From assembly GCA_030431475.1 (NCBI GenBank), contig JAUIJD010000011.1, positions 1 through 64,000 of the forward strand: a stretch of 64,000 bases of DNA, read 5' to 3'. Shown piece by piece: positions 1-9,600 of the stretch. The notes below the pieces were generated by a model that searched no databases, was not told where the DNA came from, and was given only the letters and a program-made list of their open reading frames with translations. This stretch comes from Verrucomicrobiia bacterium. GTDB taxonomy: Bacteria > Verrucomicrobiota > Verrucomicrobiia > Verrucomicrobiales > Akkermansiaceae. Numbering within the stretch: position 1 is the first letter of the stretch; the number at the start of each line of letters is the position of its first letter. The position numbers and the translations under genes were made by a program.

Positions 1-67
1 AGTCGCGAAGGTCGGGCGGAAGAAGAAGCGGGGTGTCGTGGTCAACGTTGACGAACCGGGCGGCCAT
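1..67 (-). CDS. IS1182-type transposase, N-terminal fragment cut by window edge
   Basis: Reading leftward from an ATG at 67-65, the frame stays open to base 1 and gives a protein starting MAAR then FVNVDHDTPLLLPPDLRD. That opening (a short lead, then VDxDTPxLLPPDLxDW) is the characteristic N-terminus of IS1182/DUF772 transposases, DDE enzymes that move small insertion sequences. Only 22 codons are visible, so integrity of the element cannot be judged. The space between this start and the next gene (68-131) would hold the outer end of the IS; no inverted repeat can be tested because the other end lies outside the window. Family recognition is from memory of the N-terminal signature. Confidence 0.72.
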   Translation of the reverse strand, partial: MAARFVNVDHDTPLLLPPDLRD

Positions 68-131
68 GCGCGGATCATGCCAGCGCGAAACGGATTTGTC
101 GCTGTCCTAAGTCCGACAGGCTGCTAGACCC

Positions 132-3100
132 ATGAGAAAAACCCTGGAAACCCCATGGCGGGTGGCGCTTGGCGTGTCCGCCCTGCTCGCCTTTGCAGCG
201 ACTCCGGCCCACGCGGGACTGTTTGCGAAGTATCACGGCAAGGACGGTGACTTCCTCACCGACGAGTCCGGCAACGGCCGCAATCTTGCGGAGAAGTTCA
301 ACGGCGACGGCATTGTCAGCTATCACCCGGCCGGGTTTTTCCGGTTTCCCGGAAACGAGGGCGCTGACCGGGCATGGGTGGATTGGACCGGCGGCGGTGG
401 TGCCGGCTCGTTCACCGTCTCGTTCTGGGCGCGCCTCCCCGCGTGGAGCCAGGGGGGCTTCCAAGGCCTCTACACCAACGTCGAACCGGGCTCTTTCGAT
501 TACCAGCTCGACATCGATGGCGGAAATATCCGCCTGCTTTCCGACTCCGGAGTGAACGCCTCCACCTCGGCGGCCGGGCTTGCGGTCGATACGTGGCATC
601 ACATCGTGATCCGCAAGAACAGCAGCTCGAGTTGCGAACTCTATGTCACCGAGCTGGGCCAGCCGCTGGGCGCCCCGCTTCTCACCGGCACGTCCAATCT
701 CGGCGGCATCCAGGCCATCCGGCTCGGCGCCAACCGCAACCGGGACAGCTTCCCGGAGATGGATATGGCCAACATCCAGGTCTATGATGACAACACCGTC
801 GACCTGAACACCCTGCTCGCCGAGGGCCCCGACCTGAATCCCACCCTCGAATGGGATCCGGCCGACGACGATGCCGGCGGCGCCGGCGACTGGGACACGA
901 CCTCCAACTCCTGGCACAACCTCCCGGGAGAAACACCCAACACCAACTGGTCCCCCAACGACGGAACCAACAGCGCGTTCTTTGCCGGAACCGCCGAGAC
1001 GGTCACGCTCACCGAGCCGATCAGTGTCGACATCCTCCGTGCCGACACCCTCGGTTACCTCTTCGACAGCGCGACGCCTGCGGATACGCTGACGATTTCC
1101 GAAGCGATCTCGAACCGCTACATTGCCACCATTTCCGCCCCTCTGGCGGGCAGTGCCGACGTCGACAAGCGGGACAGTGGTTGGCTCTACCTCGACGGCG
1201 ACGGCTCGGGTTTCTCGGGGTCGCTGACGACCTCCGGAGGCAGGATCTTCGTCAACTCGCCCGACTGGGGATCGGCGACCTTCAACACCGTCGGCGGCTT
1301 GATCCATTTCGACACGGGCGGAGTGGTTTCGGTCGACACCGTCACCATGAGCACCGGCCTCCGCATCGACAACGGCACCGTGCTCGACGTACTCTCCGGA
1401 ACCCTCAGCCAGACGGGCACCGGTGGCTGGATCTCCACGGAAACGGGCGATCTCGGCACGCTGACCTCGTCCACCGGCAGTCTGAGCCTCGACTACCTCG
1501 AGGATGTCGGTGGCAACCAGCGGGCCAACGTCCTGCTCGCCGATTTCGATGGTTCGACCCCGCTGGCGGTCAGCGTCACCGGATTCAGCGACGCCTCCTA
1601 CCAGGAGTTCCACTTCACCCAGGCCAACACCTACACCGGGGGCACCACCCTCGACGATATCCGGCTCTACGCCAGTGACCCCGATGCCTTCGGCACCGGA
1701 GCGGTGGACGTGCTGGAAGGGGGACAGGTCTGGCTGGCGGCGAACACCACCCTGGCCAACGATTTCACCCTCACCGGAATCGGCTGGCCTGAGGGCACCC
1801 CGTTCGGCGCCCTCCGCTTCTTCAACAATGCCGAGATCTCCGGCGACATCACCATCAGCGATCCGCTCGGCGTCCGCATCGGCGCGCCCACCGGCATCAC
1901 CGCCACCCTCTCCGGAAGCCTGATCGGCAGCGATCCGCTCGAGATCAACGCGCCCGGCGTGACGCGCGACAGCGTGATCCGCTACACCGGCGATGGCAGC
2001 GGTTACACCGGCGAGGTGCTGGTTTCCGACGGCGGCCTTGAGCTGCTCGGCAGTCTCGGTGGCGACCTCTTCATCGACGACGGCTCCGAGGTCGGAGGAA
2101 ACGGGAGCGTCGCCGGCACCCTCACGCTCGGCACCACCGGCGGGGCGATCCTCAATGCCGATGCGGCCGGCGGACTGACCACCGGCGACCTCGTCCTCAA
2201 CGGGGTCACCACCGTGAGCTTCACCGGGTTCCCCGCGGGCACGGGACCGATCAGCTTCCTCGACTACACCGGGACGCTGACCGACGACGGCACGCCGGCG
2301 GACGTCACGGACAACTTCGCGGTCGCCAACATCGGCGACTTCCGCAGCCCGCCGGTCTTCACCGACAACGCGATGTCGCTGGAGGTCGAACTCGACCGCA
2401 AGAGCCTGGTCTTCGACGGCACCACGCCCGATTGGGACATCAACACCTCCTTCAACTGGAACAACGGGGTCGACCGCTACTACAACGGCGACTCCGTGAC
2501 CTTCGACGATACCGTCGACCTCGCCTTTGCCGGAACGGTCGCCATCACCGGCACGCCGAATCCCGCCGCGATCACCGTCGACAACTCGCTGGTCGACTAC
2601 GTTTTCGATGGGGAGCTCGGCGGCATCGCGGGCGACCTGACCAAGACCGGCAGCGGCGTCCTGACCCTGCTCGCTCCCGACGACAACATGCCCTACACCG
2701 GGTCGATCGCGGTCAACGACGGCACCCTCGAACTCGCCGGTGACAGCCAGGCCCTGCGCAACTCCGCCGGCATCGCGGTGAATTCCGGGGCCACCTTCCT
2801 CGTGGCGAACGGCAACGCCGGGCAGGACAACCTGCCCGCGATCCTGCTCTCCGGCGGAACCCTGGAGATGAACGACAACGTCTTCCTCTTCCCCGAGTCA
2901 TCGACGCTGACGCTCGACACCGGAACGGACAACACCCTCACCGGCACCGGGATTCTCTACAGCTACACCAACCCCGTCGAAGGGGCCGGCAACCTGATCA
3001 AGGATGGGAGCGGCACCCTCGATTGCACCTTCTTCAGTGGCGACAGCCTGACCCATACCGGCACGACGACGCTGAACGACGGCCTGATCCTGTTCGGCGG

Positions 3101-5759
3101 AGACAACTCGGCGCTCTCCGAAACGTGGAACGTCAGCGGGGGCACGCTGAGGCTTCAGGATGATTCGGCCTCGCCCATCGAGAACCTCCCGGCGACGGCC
3201 ACCGTCACCATGACCGGCGGCACCTTCGATCTGCCGGGGAACACCGAAGCCCTCGATACCCTCGCGATGGACTCGACCTCCGGCACGCCGCTCCTGAGCA
3301 TCGATCCCGCCACCACCGCGCTGACCGTCGACACGCTCGACCTGACGGGCACGGACAACCTCGTCCGCCTTCCGGGCGCCCTCGCCGGACCGGGCCCGCA
3401 CCCGGTGCTGAGCTACACCTCCGCGCTGAACGGCACTCCGGGCACCAACCTGGTTCTGGACCCGTTGCAGTACCGCGCGGGCACCTGGAACGACAATGCG
3501 GGCACCCTCGAGGTGACGCTCAATCCGGTCGCCATCACCTGGACCGGAGCGACCAGCACGTTCTGGGAAGTCGGCGGCCCCGACGCCAACTGGACCGGCC
3601 CCGACAACTTCTTCTACAACCTCGACCCGGTGACCTTCGGCGACACGGGGGCGGGCACGGTGACGATCTCCGACCTCGATGGCGACCCGGTCGTCTCGGG
3701 CGGCATCACCTTCTCGAACACCGTCGGCAACAACTACGTCCTCGACGGCTCCGGCACCGACATCACCGGTGACCTCATCGTCAACGGCGGAGGTGTCGTC
3801 GAGCTTCAGTCCACCCACGATCTGTCCGGCTCGGTCACGGTCACCAACGGCTCGACCCTCGTGGTGAATGCCGAGCAAAGTGATACGATCAACGACGAGG
3901 CTCCGGTGACCGTCGAAGCCGGCGCCACGCTCGACATCGCCTCGACCAACGCCTACCGCCGGGACGCCCCGGCCAGCGGCGGCGGGACCGACGGCGGCAC
4001 CCTGATCGACGGCGGCACGCTGCTCCACAGCGGCGGCAACCACTCGCACATCGACGACATCACGCTCCGCAACGGAGCGACCTGGACCGCCACCAGCCCC
4101 GGTTCCTTCAACGACGAGAACACGCTGCTCGTCGGCAACGTGACCGTCGATGGCACTTCGCCCTCGACCATCGGACCGATGACCTTCGGCATGGCGCTGC
4201 AGGGTCTCCGGGTCTTCGAGGTCACGGACGTCACCGGCGACGACGCCTCCGACCTGATCCTCTCCGCCGAGGCCGAGAACGGCGGCGGCGCCGGTGGCAT
4301 CGACAAGACCGGTGCCGGGACGCTCGAGTTTGACTTCGTCAACACCTACACCGGTCAGACGCGGGTCAAGGACGGCGTGGTCACGGTCAACGGCTCCTCG
4401 CAGCTCTACTCGACCGGCGGGTTTTTCGGAAATAACGACACCACCTATGTCTTCATCGAGGGGGGCGTGCTGGAAACCGACCGCTTCGGCTACGGGCCCA
4501 CTCGCGGGTTCAGCGAGCTGCGCAACAACTACTACTCCATCCTGATCGACGGCGGCACGCTGCGTCTGATCGGGACCGACGTGGCCAACGAAACCCCCCG
4601 CGCCTTCAGCATCGGCGCCGGCGGGGCGACGCTCGAAGTCGCGGCCGGCGGGTTCTACCGCAAGATCGCCGGCGACGTGCCGAGCCAGAACATCATCTAC
4701 AACGACAATGCGGGCGACCTGACGCTGACCGGCGAGGGCACCGGGGTCATCGAGGATGATCTCGGCGCCTACGGCGCCGACTGGTCGACGACCACCCTGA
4801 CGAAGAATGGCACCGGCACCTGGTTCCTCAACGGTGCCAACACCTATGGTGGCGACACGATCGTCAACGACGGCCTCCTCGGTGGCACTGGATTGGTGGC
4901 TTCGAACGTGACCGTCGCTGCAACCGGCGGACTCGCGCCCGGCGCCTCGGTGGGAACGTTCACCATCACCGGTGATCTCGACCTTTCGGCCATGGCCGGC
5001 GGTGCGGGAACCCTCGACTTCGAGCTCGATGCCATCGGCGCCAGCGACCAGGTCGTCGTTTCCGGCACGACCGGGATCGGCAGCGGCCTGCTCGGGTTCT
5101 CCGACTTTGCCTTCTCCAATCTCGGCGGCCTGGAGGACGGCACCTACGTGCTCATCACCTCCGGCACCCTGAGCGGCACGCTCGACGGCGCCGACCTCTC
5201 CGGTTCGATCGGGCCGGCCAGCGCCACGCTGCAGTTGAATGGCAACGACATCGAGCTCGTCGTCACCGGCGCCGCCACCGAGTTCGATCTCTGGGTCGGC
5301 GGCAGCTTCGCCAACGGCACCCTCGATCCCGCCGATCAGGATCCGACCGACGATCCCGATGGGGACGGCGTCGACAACCTCACCGAGTTCGGCCTCGACG
5401 GGGACCCGACCGACGGCTCGAACAGCGGCAAGGTCTATCTGGTGATCGCCGACGGCGACGACAATCCGGACACCGACGACGAGCTGATCCTCACCATGGC
5501 GGTTCGCACCGGCGCCTCGTTCGGGGCGAGCGGTTCGCCGCTGACCTCGGCCGCCATCGACGGCATCGTCTACAGCGTCGAGGGCAGTCTGGATCTCGCG
5601 ACCTTCGCGACGCCGGTGAACCTCGAGTCCGCCGCGATCCCGCCGGCCGGAGCCCCCGCTCCGAGCAGCGGCTGGGAATACCGCAGCTTCAACCTCGAAG
5701 GCTCCGACGGACTGCCGGACAAGGGCTTCATGCGCGCCGGCGTCGCCCCCGCGCCGTAG
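132..5759 (+). CDS. Giant secreted LamG / autotransporter-associated beta-strand-repeat protein
   Basis: 1875 residues. Residues 1-28 form a signal peptide ending AHA. Residues ~30-235 look like a LamG/concanavalin-like lectin domain (FTVSFWARLP, TWHHIVIRK, AIRLGANRN). From ~240 to ~1700 the chain is made of repeated short beta strands rich in G, T, D and N, with repeated 'LTKxGxGTxxLxGxNTYxGxT'-like units near 865, 1400 and 1560, typical of autotransporter-associated (PATR) repeats. No outer-membrane beta-barrel follows. Instead there is a D-rich segment (DPDGDGVDNLTEF, ~1738) and a terminal beta domain ending GFMRAG. It is probably a surface or extracellular adhesin or carbohydrate-binding protein; the substrate is unknown. 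A strong terminator follows. The long antisense frames across it are GC-driven shadows. Confidence 0.9.
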   Translation: MRKTLETPWRVALGVSALLAFAATPAHAGLFAKYHGKDGDFLTDESGNGRNLAEKFNGDGIVSYHPAGFFRFPGNEGADRAWVDWTGGGGAGSFTVSFWARLPAWSQGGFQGLYTNVEPGSFDYQLDIDGGNIRLLSDSGVNASTSAAGLAVDTWHHIVIRKNSSSSCELYVTELGQPLGAPLLTGTSNLGGIQAIRLGANRNRDSFPEMDMANIQVYDDNTVDLNTLLAEGPDLNPTLEWDPADDDAGGAGDWDTTSNSWHNLPGETPNTNWSPNDGTNSAFFAGTAETVTLTEPISVDILRADTLGYLFDSATPADTLTISEAISNRYIATISAPLAGSADVDKRDSGWLYLDGDGSGFSGSLTTSGGRIFVNSPDWGSATFNTVGGLIHFDTGGVVSVDTVTMSTGLRIDNGTVLDVLSGTLSQTGTGGWISTETGDLGTLTSSTGSLSLDYLEDVGGNQRANVLLADFDGSTPLAVSVTGFSDASYQEFHFTQANTYTGGTTLDDIRLYASDPDAFGTGAVDVLEGGQVWLAANTTLANDFTLTGIGWPEGTPFGALRFFNNAEISGDITISDPLGVRIGAPTGITATLSGSLIGSDPLEINAPGVTRDSVIRYTGDGSGYTGEVLVSDGGLELLGSLGGDLFIDDGSEVGGNGSVAGTLTLGTTGGAILNADAAGGLTTGDLVLNGVTTVSFTGFPAGTGPISFLDYTGTLTDDGTPADVTDNFAVANIGDFRSPPVFTDNAMSLEVELDRKSLVFDGTTPDWDINTSFNWNNGVDRYYNGDSVTFDDTVDLAFAGTVAITGTPNPAAITVDNSLVDYVFDGELGGIAGDLTKTGSGVLTLLAPDDNMPYTGSIAVNDGTLELAGDSQALRNSAGIAVNSGATFLVANGNAGQDNLPAILLSGGTLEMNDNVFLFPESSTLTLDTGTDNTLTGTGILYSYTNPVEGAGNLIKDGSGTLDCTFFSGDSLTHTGTTTLNDGLILFGGDNSALSETWNVSGGTLRLQDDSASPIENLPATATVTMTGGTFDLPGNTEALDTLAMDSTSGTPLLSIDPATTALTVDTLDLTGTDNLVRLPGALAGPGPHPVLSYTSALNGTPGTNLVLDPLQYRAGTWNDNAGTLEVTLNPVAITWTGATSTFWEVGGPDANWTGPDNFFYNLDPVTFGDTGAGTVTISDLDGDPVVSGGITFSNTVGNNYVLDGSGTDITGDLIVNGGGVVELQSTHDLSGSVTVTNGSTLVVNAEQSDTINDEAPVTVEAGATLDIASTNAYRRDAPASGGGTDGGTLIDGGTLLHSGGNHSHIDDITLRNGATWTATSPGSFNDENTLLVGNVTVDGTSPSTIGPMTFGMALQGLRVFEVTDVTGDDASDLILSAEAENGGGAGGIDKTGAGTLEFDFVNTYTGQTRVKDGVVTVNGSSQLYSTGGFFGNNDTTYVFIEGGVLETDRFGYGPTRGFSELRNNYYSILIDGGTLRLIGTDVANETPRAFSIGAGGATLEVAAGGFYRKIAGDVPSQNIIYNDNAGDLTLTGEGTGVIEDDLGAYGADWSTTTLTKNGTGTWFLNGANTYGGDTIVNDGLLGGTGLVASNVTVAATGGLAPGASVGTFTITGDLDLSAMAGGAGTLDFELDAIGASDQVVVSGTTGIGSGLLGFSDFAFSNLGGLEDGTYVLITSGTLSGTLDGADLSGSIGPASATLQLNGNDIELVVTGAATEFDLWVGGSFANGTLDPADQDPTDDPDGDGVDNLTEFGLDGDPTDGSNSGKVYLVIADGDDNPDTDDELILTMAVRTGASFGASGSPLTSAAIDGIVYSVEGSLDLATFATPVNLESAAIPPAGAPAPSSGWEYRSFNLEGSDGLPDKGFMRAGVAPAP

Positions 5760-5779
5760 GCCTCGAGGCTCCAATTCCC

Positions 5780-5820
5780 AGGGCGCCGCCGGATTTCCGG
5801 CAGGCGCCCTTTCTTGTCTT
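5780..5820 (+). terminator. Rho-independent terminator after the giant beta-repeat gene
   Basis: The outer arms agggcgcc / ggcgccct enclose an inner gccgga-ttt-ccggc stem and are followed by ttcttgtctt. It lies 20 bp after the stop codon. Confidence 0.8.
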
Positions 5821-5848
5821 CGGGGGAAGAAGCACTCAAGGTCGGACC

Positions 5849-6388
5849 ATGAAGCGACTTCTGCTCCTCCTTGCTCCGCTGGCCCTGCTGCCGTCCTGCG
5901 CCCTGAAGACGACGTGCTGGTCCGGCGGCATTCCGCTGCGCGACATCGAGGAACGCGCCCGGGCCAAGGCGGTTTCCGATTTCGGCGATACCTCGGGCGC
6001 GGTCGTCTACCGCGGCCTCGCCCACCCGGAGGCCCAGACGTCCCGCTACCAGAAGCAGGTCGATGCCGGCGGCTGGGTCGAGATCGAGGACTTCAAGTTC
6101 TTCGAGGAGCCCGTCGACGTCCCGCGTGAGGACATCGACAAGGTGCTCGCCCTCTACGCCGAGTCGGACTCGCACCAGGCATGGGGGCCGAAGACGAAGT
6201 GCGCCGGCTTCCACCCGGACTACGCGATCGTCTGGACCGATGGCGGCACGCGGCGGGTGCTGCAGCTCTGCTACGGCTGCCACGAGTGGAAGTTCTTCGG
6301 TCCCGGCGGCATGCTGCTCACCGATATCTCCGAGAAGGCATACTTCGGTCCGCTCACCCGGCGCTGGCTGAAAAAGGAGGGCGACTAG
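5849..6388 (+). CDS. Small lipoprotein with a CYGCH motif, unknown function
   Basis: 179 residues. The N-terminus is a lipoprotein signal with lipobox LLPSC (cleavage before Cys17), so the mature protein is probably anchored to a membrane. The body has no domain I can name. Near residue 145 is LCYGCHEWKFFG, which matches the CxxCH haem-c pattern. However, with one motif, no distal ligand evident and no cytochrome maturation genes nearby, a structural or metal-binding Cys pair is equally possible. It sits alone between a terminator upstream and the PAS/phosphatase gene 50 bp downstream, and could be co-transcribed with the latter. Confidence 0.75.
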   Translation: MKRLLLLLAPLALLPSCALKTTCWSGGIPLRDIEERARAKAVSDFGDTSGAVVYRGLAHPEAQTSRYQKQVDAGGWVEIEDFKFFEEPVDVPREDIDKVLALYAESDSHQAWGPKTKCAGFHPDYAIVWTDGGTRRVLQLCYGCHEWKFFGPGGMLLTDISEKAYFGPLTRRWLKKEGD

Positions 6389-6437
6389 CGCGGGAAACGA
6401 TTTGCCCCGGCCGCACGGGGCTGATTCATTGGTGGCA

Positions 6438-8039
6438 ATGACCCAGCCCGCCGAAGGCAGCGATCGGGCCGACCACGACGATGGCCGGCTCGAGCTCGCC
6501 CTGCGTGCCTCCAACGAGGGTCTCTGGGACTGGTGGACCGACCAGCGGGAAATCTACTATTCCCGCCGTATTCTCGAGTTTCTCGAGTGCGGCGACCGCC
6601 GCGCGCCGAACTTCTTCCTCGCTCCCCACGAGTCCGTCCACGAGGAGGACCGCGGAAACTTCACCGCGGCCCTGGCGAACGCCCTGGATGCCGGGGGGCC
6701 TGAGTTCCTCGCGATCGACTGCCGCGTCCACACCGGCAGCGACGGCTGGATCTGGCTGCGCATCCGCGGCAGCGTGGTCCGCGACCGCGCCGGCAAGGCG
6801 ACCCGCATCGCCGGGTCGATGATCGACATTTCCCGCCGCAAGGCGGCCGAGGAGCAGATCGAGGAGGAGCGGCACCGCCTCCGCATGCTCATCGATCACG
6901 TGCCGCTGATGGTCTATTTCAAGGACCTCGATTCGCGCTTCGTGGTGGTGAACCAGAAGATGGCGGCCTGGAGTCACCAGGCCAGTCCCGCGGCGATGAT
7001 CGGCAAGCACGACCGCGACCTCTTCGCCGAGGCCCACTGGAAGGAGGCCTTCGAGGACGAGAAGAAGATCATCGAGACCGGCGAGGCGATCACCGGCAAG
7101 CTCGAGCACGAGATCCGCGACAAGGAGGCCGACACCTGGGTGCTGACCTCGAAGTTTCCGTGGATCGATCGCGCCGGGAAGATCAGGGGGACCTTCGGCG
7201 TGTCGAGCGACGTCACCGAACTGGTCGAGGCCCAGCAGCAGGCGGCCGACCTGGCCGGTGAGCTGGCCTTGCGCAACCGCGCCTACGAGGAGGAGGTCCA
7301 GCTCGCCCGCGAGATCCAGCAGGCGCTGGCGTCGAGCGCGTTCCCCAAGATCACCGCCGGCCGCCATGCGCTCCAGTTCGGCTCCCGCTACCTGCCGATT
7401 TCGGGGCTCGCGGGGGACTTCTTCGAGGTCGTCCGGGTCGGTGATTCCTCGGTCGGACTGCTCATCTGCGACGTGATGGGGCACGGCGTTCGCGCGGCCC
7501 TGGTGGTCGCCATGCTGCGCGGCCTGCTCGAGAAGCAGCGTCACGACGCCCGTCATCCGGGCGCCTTCCTCAAGGGCCTGAACCAGGGGCTGAGCGCGAT
7601 TCTCCAGCGGGCCGATTCGACGGTGTTCGCGACGGCCTTCTACGTCCTCATCGACCTCGAGAAGAAGGTGCTCCGCTATGCCTGCGCCGGGCACCCGGGG
7701 GCGATCGTCTCCGGGTCGGACGGGGTGCACCAGATCGCGTGCGATCGCGACATGCGCGGCCCGGGCCTCGGGATCGTCGCCAAGGCCGAGTTCCCCGAGA
7801 GCGAGATCCCCCTGGCCGAGATCCGGCGCCTGCTGCTCTTCACCGACGGCATCCTCGAGGCCGAGAACGACTCCGGGGAGGCCTTCTTCGAGAAGCGGTT
7901 GATGGAGGTCGTCGAGAAACGGGACGCCGAGCCACTTGAGGAGATGCTCGACGGCATCATCGCCACCGTCCTCGACTTCGCCGACGGCGATCACTTCGAC
8001 GACGACGTCTGCCTGCTCGCCGCCGAGATCCCGTCCTGA
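6438..8039 (+). CDS. PAS-PAS-SpoIIE (RsbU-type) protein serine phosphatase
   Basis: 533 residues from the ATG at 6438; an in-frame TTG at 6402 would add 12 residues of low complexity and is less likely. Two PAS/PAC sensor domains (about 10-130 and 140-265) precede a short helical linker with the RsbU signature VQLAREIQQAL. A PP2C-type SpoIIE domain (~310-530) follows, with metal-site motifs DVMGHG, FTDGILEAEN and DDDVCLL. Such proteins dephosphorylate an anti-sigma-factor antagonist in partner-switching stress responses. No kinase or antagonist (RsbW/RsbV) is encoded nearby, so the partner is elsewhere. No membrane segment is visible, so it is a cytoplasmic sensor with unknown ligand. Confidence 0.9.
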   Translation: MTQPAEGSDRADHDDGRLELALRASNEGLWDWWTDQREIYYSRRILEFLECGDRRAPNFFLAPHESVHEEDRGNFTAALANALDAGGPEFLAIDCRVHTGSDGWIWLRIRGSVVRDRAGKATRIAGSMIDISRRKAAEEQIEEERHRLRMLIDHVPLMVYFKDLDSRFVVVNQKMAAWSHQASPAAMIGKHDRDLFAEAHWKEAFEDEKKIIETGEAITGKLEHEIRDKEADTWVLTSKFPWIDRAGKIRGTFGVSSDVTELVEAQQQAADLAGELALRNRAYEEEVQLAREIQQALASSAFPKITAGRHALQFGSRYLPISGLAGDFFEVVRVGDSSVGLLICDVMGHGVRAALVVAMLRGLLEKQRHDARHPGAFLKGLNQGLSAILQRADSTVFATAFYVLIDLEKKVLRYACAGHPGAIVSGSDGVHQIACDRDMRGPGLGIVAKAEFPESEIPLAEIRRLLLFTDGILEAENDSGEAFFEKRLMEVVEKRDAEPLEEMLDGIIATVLDFADGDHFDDDVCLLAAEIPS

Positions 8040-8168
8040 ACGCGCTGCTCCGCGCGGTCGAAGGTCGGAAGGTGAAAAAGTCGAAAGTCCGAATTGCCGG
8101 ATTGGAAGCCCGGATCGGCAGCCCCGATGGAGAGGACCTTCGACCTGCGACGCTTACATCTTCCGCCT

Positions 8169-8696
8169 TCAGGCTTCGAGCGCGGCGAGGATGTCGGCGA
8201 CCTCCGCCATGCGTCCGACGCCTTCGTAGCCGCAGGCCAGCTGGCCTTCCGCCGGACCGACGAAGCGGGCGCCGTCGGCCTCGAGTTGCTCGACGTTGCG
8301 CCGCGTCGCCGGGTGGTCCCACATCTTCCCGTTCATCGCGGGAGCGAGTACGACAGGCGTCGTACGGGGCAGGGCGAGGTAGACCGACGAGAGGGAATCC
8401 GGCGCGAGTCCGCAGGCGAAGTTCGCCAGGGTGTTCGCGGTTGCCGGGGCGACGAGCAGCCGGTCGGCGTTGTCGGCCAGGTCGATGTGCCCCGGCTTCC
8501 ACGAGCTCTTCTCGTCCTCGAGCCCGAGCAGCACCGGGCGGCGGGTCAGCGTCTGCAGCGTCAGCGGCGAGATGAACTCGGTCGCCGCGGCGGTCATCAC
8601 GACGTGCACCTCGTGGCCGGCCTTGACGAGTTGCGAGGCCAGCTCGGCCGCCTTGTAGGCGGCGATGGATCCACTGATGCCGAGGACGATGTTCAT
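8169..8696 (-). CDS. coaC: Phosphopantothenoylcysteine decarboxylase (CoaC), stand-alone
   Basis: 175 residues, matching only the N-terminal flavoprotein half of the usual bifunctional CoaBC/Dfp. It carries the FMN-binding opening GISGSIAAYKAAEL, the NTLANFACGLAPD segment, the PAMNGKMW motif and the catalytic-loop LACGYEGVGRM with the active-site Cys. It decarboxylates phosphopantothenoylcysteine to phosphopantetheine in coenzyme A synthesis. The chain ends right after the decarboxylase fold, so the CoaB synthetase must be a separate gene outside this window. Its ATG overlaps the gmk stop codon (ATGA, 8693-8696), showing translational coupling with gmk. Confidence 0.93.
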   Translation of the reverse strand: MNIVLGISGSIAAYKAAELASQLVKAGHEVHVVMTAAATEFISPLTLQTLTRRPVLLGLEDEKSSWKPGHIDLADNADRLLVAPATANTLANFACGLAPDSLSSVYLALPRTTPVVLAPAMNGKMWDHPATRRNVEQLEADGARFVGPAEGQLACGYEGVGRMAEVADILAALEA

Positions 8697-9289
8697 GACT
8701 CGTTGAGACGGGAAACCCTCATCCGTTCCGCGACGAGAAGCGATTTGAATTTCGAGTAGTCCTCCTCGCGGGTGGCCGAGACGAGACGATACTGGTAGTC
8801 CGGCCAGTGCGACATCTCGTCGATCGCGTTGCGCAGGCGGAGCTGGATCACCTCCTCACTGTCGGTGCCGCGCCCGCGCAGGCGGTCCTCGAGTTCCTGT
8901 TCGTCCGGGGGCATCACGAAGAGGTCGACGAAGGCGAGGCGGATCGCCGGGTCCTCGATCGCCCGGACCTGCGCCGCGCCCTGGACGTCGAGGTCCATCA
9001 CCACGTCGATGCCGGCGGCGAGGCGCTGCACGACCTCGCTGCGCAGCGTGCCGTAGAAGTTGCTGTGGACCTCGGCGTGCTCGAGGAACTCGCCCGCGGC
9101 GATCCGTCGCTCGAACTCGTCGCGGGTGAGGAAATGGTAGTCCCGGCCGTCGACTTCACCCTCACGCGGGGGGCGGGTGGTGCAGGAAACGGAAAACTCG
9201 GCCTCGCCCTCGGCCCGGAGACGACGGCACAAGGTCGATTTTCCCGAACCCGACGGACCCGAAACGAGGAAAAGAATGCCGCTGCGCAT
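8693..9289 (-). CDS. gmk: Guanylate kinase
   Basis: 198 residues, the usual length of bacterial guanylate kinase, from the ATG at 9289. A longer upstream frame exists only because the repeat DNA is open. It shows the P-loop GPSGSGKST at residues ~10-18, the GMP-binding stretch SCTTRPPREGEVDGRDYHF and the later DLDVQGAAQVR. It phosphorylates GMP to GDP. The gene overlaps coaC by four bases. In many bacteria rpoZ lies between gmk and coaBC; here there is no room for it. The 311 bp upstream contain only palindromic repeats. Confidence 0.96.
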   Translation of the reverse strand: MRSGILFLVSGPSGSGKSTLCRRLRAEGEAEFSVSCTTRPPREGEVDGRDYHFLTRDEFERRIAAGEFLEHAEVHSNFYGTLRSEVVQRLAAGIDVVMDLDVQGAAQVRAIEDPAIRLAFVDLFVMPPDEQELEDRLRGRGTDSEEVIQLRLRNAIDEMSHWPDYQYRLVSATREEDYSKFKSLLVAERMRVSRLNES

Positions 9290-9345
9290 GTCCCCGGCAG
9301 GGTCGGGGTCACGCGCCCCGGGGGCAAGCGAAAGGTCGGACAGGA

Positions 9346-9590
9346 GGGACGCGCGACGTTGTCGCGCCTCACCGGTCGTGAAGCTCGCCAGCACCGCGGA
9401 ATCGGGATGGGTGCCACCAACGGGACGCGCGACGCTGTCGCGCCGAGATGTGGGGAGAGCAGGCATGGCGACAAATCCCGTGCGGTCCGCTCCGGCCAGG
9501 CGTTGCGCGACAGCGTCGCGCGTCCCGATGCAAGGGCGTCGCGCCATGTCACCTGCGATCGCTCCCGGCGCGACCGCGTCGCGCGACCCG
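9346..9590. repeat. Four GC-rich palindromes upstream of gmk (REP-like family A)
   Basis: Cores lie at 9351-9367 and 9426-9442 (gcgcgacgytgtcgcgc, preceded by gggac), at 9505-9521 (inverted orientation, followed by gtccc) and, more degenerate, at 9568-9585. They fill the 311-bp space between prlC and gmk, which holds no gene. The direct and inverted orientations give the region a BIME-like look. Confidence 0.75.
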
Positions 9591-9600
9591 GAGCACGGGC

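Noticed and set aside
2898-5774. Very long open frame (958 codons) on the minus strand opposite the giant beta-repeat gene
   Set aside because: It is antisense to a gene with a signal peptide and clear repeats; its translation is charged, low-complexity R/G/E/V-rich text typical of high-GC shadow frames.
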